From: Robiginitomaculum sp.
Lineage (GTDB): Bacteria; Pseudomonadota; Alphaproteobacteria; Caulobacterales; Maricaulaceae
Assembly (NCBI GenBank): GCA_015485155.1
Contig: WFUF01000010.1
Location: 1-51,428, forward strand
Reading direction: 5' to 3'
DNA length: 51,428 bases
Made by a program: the position numbers and the translations under genes
The notes under the pieces: generated by a model
The model's database searches: none
What the model was told of the DNA's origin: nothing
What the model saw: the letters and a program-made list of their open reading frames with translations, nothing else
Shown here: positions 45,614-51,428 of the stretch, in pieces
How the letters are laid out: each line of letters begins with the position of its first letter
Position numbering within the stretch: position 1 is the first letter of the stretch

Positions 45614-47112
45614 TGTCAGATCCTGCCAATGTATCAGACAGGCTTGATCCCAAAACCGTTCAGGCTACCCGCGACCTTGAGTCCGATAATTATGAACATG
45701 GATTTACCACGGATATTGAGACCGAGTACGCACCCAAAGGATTATCAGAAGACATTGTCAGATTCATATCTGCAAAAAAACAGGAACCGGACTGGCTGCT
45801 TGAGTACAGGTTAGCGGCTTTGAAGCGCTGGCAAAACATGACAGAGCCCACATGGGCGATGGTTGATTATCCAAAAATTGATTATCAGGATATTTATTAT
45901 TATGCCGCCCCAAAAGCTGCAGGCTCCGGCCCCAAGAGTCTGGATGAAGTGGACCCGGAAATTTTGGCAACTTATGCCAAATTGGGGATACCTTTGCGCG
46001 AACAGGAGGTCTTGGCCGGGGTGGAGGGAGCACCCAAGGTTGCGGTGGATGCGGTATTTGATTCAGTTTCTGTAGTCACCACATTTCGTGAGGAGTTGGC
46101 AAAGTCCGGGGTAATCTTTTGTTCGTTTTCCGAGGCTGTGCATGATTATCCGGATCTGGTGCGCAAATATCTGGGTTCTGTGGTTCCGCCTTCGGATAAT
46201 TTTTTTGCAACTCTTAACACGGCAGTTTTTTCAGATGGTACTTTTGTTTATATTCCCAAAGGTGTGCGCTGTCCCATGGAACTGTCCACATATTTTCGCA
46301 TGAATGCTGAAGGTTCGGGCCAGTTTGAGCGCACCTTGATTATTGCTGAAGCCGGAAGTTATGTCTCTTATCTGGAAGGCTGCACTGCGCCGATGCGCGA
46401 TGAAAACCAACTTCATGCCGCTGTGGTTGAGCTGGTGGCTCTGGATGATGCCGAGATCAAATATTCCACTGTGCAAAACTGGTGGCCGGGCGATAAAGAA
46501 GGCAAAGGCGGGGTGTATAATTTTGTTACCAAGCGCGGTGATTGCCGGGGCAAAAACTCGCATATTTCATGGACACAAGTGGAAACCGGATCAGCAGTAA
46601 CCTGGAAATATCCATCTTGTATTCTACGTGGTGATGGGTCCTCTGGTGAGTTTTACTCGATCGCAATCACCAATGGTTATCAGCAGGCTGATACCGGCAC
46701 AAAAATGATTCATCTGGGGAAAAACACTAATTCGCGTATTATCTCCAAGGGTATTTCCGCAGGCCATGCCCAAAACACCTATCGCGGACAGGTCTATGTA
46801 CATCGCAAGGCTGAAAATGCTCGTAATTTTACCCAGTGTGACAGCCTGTTAATAGGAAATAATTGTGGCGCCCATACGGTTCCTTATGTGGATGTGGCTA
46901 ATCCTGATGCCGCACTGGAACATGAAGCAACCACGACCAAACTTTCTGAGGATCAACTGTTTTACTGCCAGCAGCGCGGGCTCGACCTTGAAGAAGCCAC
47001 AGCTTTGCTGGTCAATGGTTTTGCCCGGGAGGTGATGCAGAAACTGCCAATGGAGTTTGCCGTAGAGGCGCAAGCCCTGGTTGCCGTAAGCCTTGAAGGG
47101 AGTGTCGGATAA
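45610..47112 (+). CDS. sufB: Fe-S cluster assembly scaffold SufB
   Basis: 500 residues, the length of SufB (about 495). Beta-helix core with [41 protein letters not shown] and the conserved [18 protein letters not shown] carrying the cluster/sulfur-binding Cys equivalent to E. coli C405. Forms the SufBC2D complex on which Fe-S clusters are built. Starts ATGATG overlapping the desulfurase stop. Its TAA stop overlaps a small ORF start (TAATG) at 47112. Confidence 0.97.
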   Translation: MMSDPANVSDRLDPKTVQATRDLESDNYEHGFTTDIETEYAPKGLSEDIVRFISAKKQEPDWLLEYRLAALKRWQNMTEPTWAMVDYPKIDYQDIYYYAAPKAAGSGPKSLDEVDPEILATYAKLGIPLREQEVLAGVEGAPKVAVDAVFDSVSVVTTFREELAKSGVIFCSFSEAVHDYPDLVRKYLGSVVPPSDNFFATLNTAVFSDGTFVYIPKGVRCPMELSTYFRMNAEGSGQFERTLIIAEAGSYVSYLEGCTAPMRDENQLHAAVVELVALDDAEIKYSTVQNWWPGDKEGKGGVYNFVTKRGDCRGKNSHISWTQVETGSAVTWKYPSCILRGDGSSGEFYSIAITNGYQQADTGTKMIHLGKNTNSRIISKGISAGHAQNTYRGQVYVHRKAENARNFTQCDSLLIGNNCGAHTVPYVDVANPDAALEHEATTTKLSEDQLFYCQQRGLDLEEATALLVNGFAREVMQKLPMEFAVEAQALVAVSLEGSVG

Positions 47113-47186
47113 TGAACAAATCGGTAAAACCATTCGTCTTTATGAATGATGTGCCATTGGTGGATTTTGGGAATGGTGAAGAATAA
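47112..47186 (+). CDS. Possible 24-codon bridging ORF between sufB and sufC
   Basis: An ATG at 47112 overlaps the sufB stop (TAATG) and the frame runs 24 codons (peptide starts [14 protein letters not shown] and ends VDFGNGEE) to a TAA at 47184-47186, one base before the sufC ATG at 47188. The exact fit suggests either a coupling mini-cistron or a reduced remnant of a gene. The likely sufC ribosome site GGTGAAG (47175-47181) is inside it. No family recognised. Confidence 0.35.
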   Translation: MNKSVKPFVFMNDVPLVDFGNGEE

Positions 47187-47187
47187 A

Positions 47188-47943
47188 ATGCTTGAAATCA
47201 AAAATCTTGAAGTAGGCATAAACGGCAGTAGCGACAATATATTGCGTGGCCTTAACATGTCGGTGCCATCGGGGCAGGTTCATGCGATTATGGGCCCTAA
47301 TGGCACTGGAAAGTCTACGCTGGCCAATGTGCTTGCCGGACGGGAAGGCTATGAAATACGCGAAGGTTCAGTACAGTTTGAGGGTGAAAACCTGCTTGAA
47401 CTATCTCCAGAGGAAAGGGCCGCCAAAGGGGTATTCTTGTCATTTCAGTATCCGGTAGAAATTCCCGGAGTACCGGCAATGACGTTTTTGCGTGCAGCAC
47501 TGAATTCCCAGAATAAAATCCGTGGTGAGGACAAGCTGTCAGCTCCTGATTTTTTGCGCCTTGCCCGCGAAAAAGCGGCTATGCTTAAAGTAAAACCGGA
47601 TATGTTAAAGCGTGCAATTAATGTTGGGTTTTCCGGCGGCGAGAAAAAACGCATGGAAATTCTGCAAATGGCAATTTTAGAACCCAAGCTCATGGTGCTC
47701 GATGAAACCGATTCAGGTCTTGACATTGATGCGTTAAAAATCGTGGCCGATGGCGTAAATTCCATGCGTTCCGCCAAGCGCTCAATGATAGTCATTACTC
47801 ATTATCAGCGTCTGCTAGATTATATCAAACCCGACATGGTGCATGTGATGGCAGGAGGCACTATTGTTAAATCAGGTGGCCCGGAACTGGCGCATGAGCT
47901 TGAAAAGAACGGTTATGAGCAATTTACCCCGGCGGTGGCCTGA
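47188..47943 (+). CDS. sufC: Fe-S assembly ATPase SufC
   Basis: 251-residue ABC-type ATPase of the SufBC2D complex. Walker A GPNGTGKST, signature SGGEKKR, Walker B LMVLDETDSGLD and the H-loop ITHYQRLLDYI are complete. ATG at 47188 chosen (MLEIKNLEV start); longer frames upstream are unconserved. Its TGA overlaps sufD. Confidence 0.97.
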   Translation: MLEIKNLEVGINGSSDNILRGLNMSVPSGQVHAIMGPNGTGKSTLANVLAGREGYEIREGSVQFEGENLLELSPEERAAKGVFLSFQYPVEIPGVPAMTFLRAALNSQNKIRGEDKLSAPDFLRLAREKAAMLKVKPDMLKRAINVGFSGGEKKRMEILQMAILEPKLMVLDETDSGLDIDALKIVADGVNSMRSAKRSMIVITHYQRLLDYIKPDMVHVMAGGTIVKSGGPELAHELEKNGYEQFTPAVA

Positions 47944-49085
47944 TGACAGGTATTGCGCACATATCTGCAGCAGATACAAAGCTTGCTGAGGTGCTGTTAT
48001 CACTTGATGTCGATAAGGTACAGCGGCAGCGCGTGGTTGAGTTTATAGATGTTGGACTGCCAAGCCCACATGCGGAAAACTGGCGCTGGAGTGATCTGCA
48101 CAGGGCCGTGGACAAAGGCCTTGATGACTTTCCCGCAACAGCAGGACAGAAAACTTCGGTTGAGCTATCTGGTATTAGTCCTGACAAAACAACCTTTAAC
48201 AGCTCGCACACTGATCCCATCACCATGCTGGCCGGGGCCCTGGCAGCAGATACCGCACGGCGCAGTTACAGCATCGAACAAAATCATAGTGAGCCGCTGG
48301 TTTTACAGGCCATAAAACAAAACCAGTTATGCGCAAGCCATGTGCAAATCAAAATAAAATCAGGATGCCAGGTAATTATACTCGAAGAGATTGCTGATAG
48401 CGGCCAAATTCTGGCAGTAGATGTTCGTGAATTTGTTTTGGATCCCGGTGCGCATCTTCACCGGATATTGATCTGTAACAAGGGGTTGAAACAAACCAGG
48501 GTTCAGCAAAGCTTTGTCAAAGTTGCCGAAAATGGACATTATTCGCAATTCATTCTTGATTTTGGCGCTGAATTGTCGCGGATCGAAACCCATCTTTCCT
48601 ATGGTGGTGAAAACGCCAAAGCAACATTAAGTGGAGCCTATTTGCTTACCGATACAGCGCGGGCAGATGTTACTTCTGTTATTCATCACCCGCACCTTGA
48701 TTGTATAACCCGACAATTGCACAAAGGTATAGTTTTAGACCACGGTCAGGCAGTTTTTCAGGGAAAATTTCACGTGCCGGCTTCTGGACAGCAAACTGAT
48801 GCCAAAATGGGCCACCATACTTTATTGTTAAGTGATCACGGGCGGGTCAGGGCCAAGCCTGAGTTAGAGATTTATGCTGATGACGTGTTGTGTGCCCATG
48901 GAAACACCACTGGAACTTTAGATGAAGATGCCTTGTTCTATATGCGGCAGCGCGGCTTGTGCGAAGCAGATGCGCGCGCCTTGCTAATGCGGGCCTTTGT
49001 GGCACAAACCCTGGAGGACTTACCACAAGTCATGCAAGAACAGGTTGGTGATAAAATTGATACATGGTTGGAGCAGGCATTATGA
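47943..49085 (+). CDS. sufD: Fe-S assembly scaffold partner SufD
   Basis: 380 residues with the SufB/SufD beta-helix family core. The segment CAHGNTTGTLDEDALFYMRQRG includes the conserved His equivalent to E. coli H360 used in cluster formation. Divergent N-terminal half (SPHAENWRWSDLHRAV is the usual start region). Overlaps sufC (TGATG) and sufS (ATGA). Confidence 0.95.
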   Translation: MTGIAHISAADTKLAEVLLSLDVDKVQRQRVVEFIDVGLPSPHAENWRWSDLHRAVDKGLDDFPATAGQKTSVELSGISPDKTTFNSSHTDPITMLAGALAADTARRSYSIEQNHSEPLVLQAIKQNQLCASHVQIKIKSGCQVIILEEIADSGQILAVDVREFVLDPGAHLHRILICNKGLKQTRVQQSFVKVAENGHYSQFILDFGAELSRIETHLSYGGENAKATLSGAYLLTDTARADVTSVIHHPHLDCITRQLHKGIVLDHGQAVFQGKFHVPASGQQTDAKMGHHTLLLSDHGRVRAKPELEIYADDVLCAHGNTTGTLDEDALFYMRQRGLCEADARALLMRAFVAQTLEDLPQVMQEQVGDKIDTWLEQAL

Positions 49086-50326
49086 GCGCCTCTTTTTTAC
49101 AAGTTCCGGCCAGTTTTGATCCTTATGCCTTGCGCTCAGAGTTTCCAATACTGACGCGCAAAATAAATGACAGGCCACTGGTTTATCTGGATAATGCAGC
49201 ATCTGCACAAAAGCCTGAATGTGTGATTTCTGCCATGGCTGAGACTATGGAGGCCTCTTATGCCAATGTTCACCGGGGTCTGCACACGCTTGCCAATGAA
49301 GTAACTGAGCGCTTTGAGGGCGCGCGAAAGACCGTTGCCAAATTCTTGAATGCGGCATCAGAGCAGGAAATCATACTGACCAGTGGTACCACCGGCGCTA
49401 TAAATTTGTTGGCGGCAGGTCTTGGACAAGGTTTACAGGCCGGTGACGAGATAATTCTTTCTGTAATGGAGCATCACTCAAATATTGTTCCCTGGCATTT
49501 TTTGCGACAGCAAAAAGGTGTGGTTTTAAGATTTGTGCCGGTAACTGATGCCGGTGAGCTGGATATGGAAGTTTATGGCGACTTATTTTCAGCTAAAACC
49601 CGTCTAGTGGCGCTAAGTCATATGTCCAATGTGCTTGGCACTGTTACTAACGCAAAAAAAATTGTTGAAATAGCCCATAGCCACGATGTGCCGGTTTTAC
49701 TTGATGGATCGCAGGCAGCAGTGCATTTACCAATAAATGTACAGGAATTGGACGTGGATTTTTATGCCATTACCGGCCATAAACTCTATGGGCCAACCGG
49801 CATTGGCGCTTTATATGGAAAATTGGAGCGTTTGCAGAGTCTCCCCCCATGGCAGGGCGGCGGTGAGATGGTGCAGTCGGTCTCCATGGATAATATATCT
49901 TATGCTGATCCTCCGCATCGTTTTGAAGCAGGAACGCCGCCCATTATTGAGGCTGCCGGCTTTGATGCGGCTCTAAAATGGTTGATGTCATTGGATCGTG
50001 AGGCCCTTGGTGAGCATGAGCAGATGCTATTACGCCATGTTGAAACAGGCTTACAGGAATTTGACGATTTAACTATTCTTGGGCGGGCTTCTGACAAGGC
50101 AGCGGTCTGTACTTTTAATATTGATGGAATGCATGCCCATGATGTGGCGCAATTGCTGGATAAATATGGCGTTGCAGTACGTGCGGGAACCCATTGTGCA
50201 GAACCGCTAATGCGAAGGTTTGATATTTCGTCTACCTGCAGGGTCAGCTTTGCCGCCTATAACACCATAGAAGAAGCAGAAATTTTTCTTTCCTCATTGG
50301 CCAGGGTTCGGGAGTTTCTGCAATGA
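49082..50326 (+). CDS. sufS: Cysteine desulfurase SufS (group II)
   Basis: 414 residues. YLDNAASAQKP start, DNAAS and SGTTGAINLLA motifs, PLP-lysine K234 in TGHKLYGPTGIGAL and the catalytic C372 in VRAGTHCAEPLMRRF (group II signature, different from the group I enzyme earlier in the operon). Supplies persulfide sulfur, normally through SufE or SufU; neither is found in the window. ATG at 49082 overlaps sufD by ATGA. Overlaps sufT by ATGA. Confidence 0.96.
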   Translation: MSASFLQVPASFDPYALRSEFPILTRKINDRPLVYLDNAASAQKPECVISAMAETMEASYANVHRGLHTLANEVTERFEGARKTVAKFLNAASEQEIILTSGTTGAINLLAAGLGQGLQAGDEIILSVMEHHSNIVPWHFLRQQKGVVLRFVPVTDAGELDMEVYGDLFSAKTRLVALSHMSNVLGTVTNAKKIVEIAHSHDVPVLLDGSQAAVHLPINVQELDVDFYAITGHKLYGPTGIGALYGKLERLQSLPPWQGGGEMVQSVSMDNISYADPPHRFEAGTPPIIEAAGFDAALKWLMSLDREALGEHEQMLLRHVETGLQEFDDLTILGRASDKAAVCTFNIDGMHAHDVAQLLDKYGVAVRAGTHCAEPLMRRFDISSTCRVSFAAYNTIEEAEIFLSSLARVREFLQ

Positions 50327-50754
50327 ATAAAATTGAAAAGCCAGACAAAAAGATGCGTGATACCATTGACTTAAGCTTAAAACCTAATCCAGTGGTGTCT
50401 GATGATACCAACACAAAGAAACAGGTTTCTGCATTGCCTCCTGAGGAGTTACAGCGCCTTACAGAGGAGCTTATTGCCGCCTTTAAGAGTGTTTATGACC
50501 CGGAAATACCGGTGGATATATATGAGCTTGGTCTTATCTATAAGGTAGATGTATCTGATGAGCGCGATGTAGAGATTGATATGACGCTGACCGCGCCTGG
50601 ATGCCCGGTGGCAGGTGACATGGTGATGTGGGTGGAGAATGCTGCTGCCAGTGTTGCTGGGGTGCGCGAAGTAAAGGTAAACCTTACCTTTGATCCACCG
50701 TGGACACCGGAGCGAATGTCTGATGAAGCTCGCTTAGAGCTAAATATGTTTTAG
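50323..50754 (+). CDS. sufT: SufT-type DUF59 / MIP18-family protein
   Basis: 143 residues: a variable N-terminal 50 then a DUF59 domain with VYDPEIPVDIYELGLIYKV, MTLTAPGCPVAGDM (conserved Cys) and DPPWTPERMSDEARLEL. SufT proteins aid Fe-S maturation or transfer. ATGA overlap with sufS, so last gene of the operon in this window; sufA and sufE are not present. The TAG stop is followed by AACATTTTCCGG, resembling the border of the intergenic hairpin repeats. Confidence 0.93.
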   Translation: MNKIEKPDKKMRDTIDLSLKPNPVVSDDTNTKKQVSALPPEELQRLTEELIAAFKSVYDPEIPVDIYELGLIYKVDVSDERDVEIDMTLTAPGCPVAGDMVMWVENAAASVAGVREVKVNLTFDPPWTPERMSDEARLELNMF

Positions 50755-51043
50755 AACATTTTCCGGTTCAAAATACCTGAAAGCTCGATCTTATCTATCG
50801 CGTATTTGTCCGCAAAACCCGCGCTTAAAATAGCGAGGCTTGCCGTCGCGGTAGCGCAAGCAACGCGCTCAAGTAGCGAAGCGGTAGCGCAAACAAAGAG
50901 TCCTCAAGCAGCCGCTAGGCGGTAGGACAAACAAAGACTCCTCAAGCAGCCGCTAGGCGGTAGGACAAACAAAGACTCCTCAAGCAGCCGCTAGGCGGTA
51001 GGACAAACAAAGACTCCTCAAGCAGCCGCTAGGCGGTAGGACA
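50755..51043. repeat. Third intergenic repeat locus with amplified inner palindromes
   Basis: Begins with a degenerate border (AACATTTTCCGGTTCAAAA) and a left arm like the other loci (CGCGTATTTGTCCGCAAAACCC). Then come inner palindromes: one variant with GCGCT/AGCGC ends (50821-50857), a standard GCGCT/AGCGC copy (50865-50890), and four tandem copies of a GTCCT/AGGAC-type unit at an exact 38-base period (starts 50901, 50939, 50977 and 51015). The copies abut through ACAAACAAAGA, not unique spacers, so this is not CRISPR. The right outer arm seen at the other loci is missing. Confidence 0.9.
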
Positions 51044-51242
51044 CGAAACATCTGCAAGTGACGGAACTTGATATTTTGGATACGCAATACTCAGGTCATC
51101 CCAAATTCGTCATTCCGGGCTTGGTCCGTAAATCCATCCAAATAGTTTCTGCGCGAAGAGTGGTTGGTGAATCTTCGCTATTTCCCCCGCACCGAGTGCA
51201 AGGATGGGCATCGGATCGAAGTCGCAAGTGACGGTTGGGGTG

Positions 51243-51387
51243 AGGGTCACTCTTAGGGTCAACGTGATTTTTCGCTGTCCCTTGAGTGATACTTGCACCA
51301 CCCTGTAATCACACCAAAACAGCACTTTTTGATAACCAGATGACCCTTAAATGACCCTTCTCTATACTAACTGACCCTTGAGGGTCG
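51243..51387. repeat. Iterated AGGGTCA/TGACCCT motif at the window end
   Basis: AGGGTCA occurs at 51243-51249 and 51255-51261 (12 bases apart), and TGACCCT at 51341-51347, 51352-51358 and 51372-51378, the last forming a dyad GACCCT-TG-AGGGTC (51373-51386). A looser TCCCTTGAGTGA lies near 51278. Such iteration suggests protein-binding sites or remnants of a repeat. No gene is evident from 51044 to 51428; 51090-51135 also holds a weak palindrome ATTCCGG..CCGTAAAT. Confidence 0.55.
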
Positions 51388-51428
51388 GGGATAAGTGGTA
51401 AAGATGCCCGCACTTGCCAGCACTGTTA

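Noticed and set aside
50901-51043. CRISPR-like array with 38-base period
   Set aside because: The copies are contiguous with the same joining bases each time; there are no unique spacers. It is a tandem repeat of the inner palindrome.
51110-51325. 71-codon reverse frame near the window end
   Set aside because: It crosses degenerate palindromic and iterated repeat sequence and lacks a ribosome site; no protein features.

Overview
The window looks like a chromosomal segment of an alphaproteobacterium of moderate to low GC content, most likely in the Caulobacterales/Hyphomonadaceae/Maricaulaceae neighbourhood. This rests on gene content (an astA/astD/astB cluster, an rpiA-gor pair, an iscR-desulfurase-sufBCDS-sufT operon) and on intergenic palindromes ending in AAAATGCTCTAGA, a type common in Alphaproteobacteria. 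The placement is inferred from gene content and style, not from a marker phylogeny. There is no prophage, transposase or CRISPR; almost everything is housekeeping or catabolic.

Layout. 1-400: end of an OmpA-domain protein with its terminator. 421-6892: one-direction arginine-succinyltransferase cluster (PLP Cys/Met-family enzyme, M20 hydrolase, astA, astD, astB). It has no astC or astE, so the M20 hydrolase is the obvious candidate for the final desuccinylation. 6972-9098: transglutaminase-like envelope protein. 9104-9342: hairpin repeat array. 9338-12272: phhA, a Ppx/GppA phosphatase and rlmE. 12287-17223: motB, penicillin-acylase-like hydrolase, MATE transporter. 17229-19851: second repeat, TPMT-like methyltransferase, tRNA-Leu(UAG), MBL lipoprotein, gph. 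19954-24278: glmU, rpiA, gor and an ATP-grasp ligase. 24402-26160: a PAS protein followed by a soluble chemotaxis transducer, resembling an aerotaxis receptor split in two. 26194-28930: serine hydrolase and group II PLP decarboxylase. 28931-30324: a long non-coding stretch with a possible small RNA, a Sel1 protein, a possible small ORF, an FMN riboswitch and a 35-codon leader ORF. 30325-33679: overlapping ribD-ribE-ribBA-ribH. 33743-43785: Tat-type amidase, potassium channel, ferritin-like DUF455 protein coupled to bcp, a large AsmA/DUF3971 protein, tyrS, anmK, alpha/beta hydrolase. 43886-50754: iscR-controlled Fe-S assembly operon with two different cysteine desulfurases. 50755-51428: third repeat locus, with an amplified inner module, then an iterated AGGGTCA motif.

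How it fits together. Three blocks are functional units: arginine catabolism to glutamate and succinate; FMN-regulated riboflavin synthesis; and iron-responsive Fe-S cluster assembly. The features most worth following are the modular hairpin repeats, which show compensatory stem changes and provide the TAG stop codons of neighbouring genes; the leader ORF placed so that the FMN riboswitch P1 helix covers its ribosome binding site; a 24-codon ORF fitted exactly between sufB and sufC; the non-canonical ast cluster; and a candidate structured RNA at about 29.06-29.31 kb.
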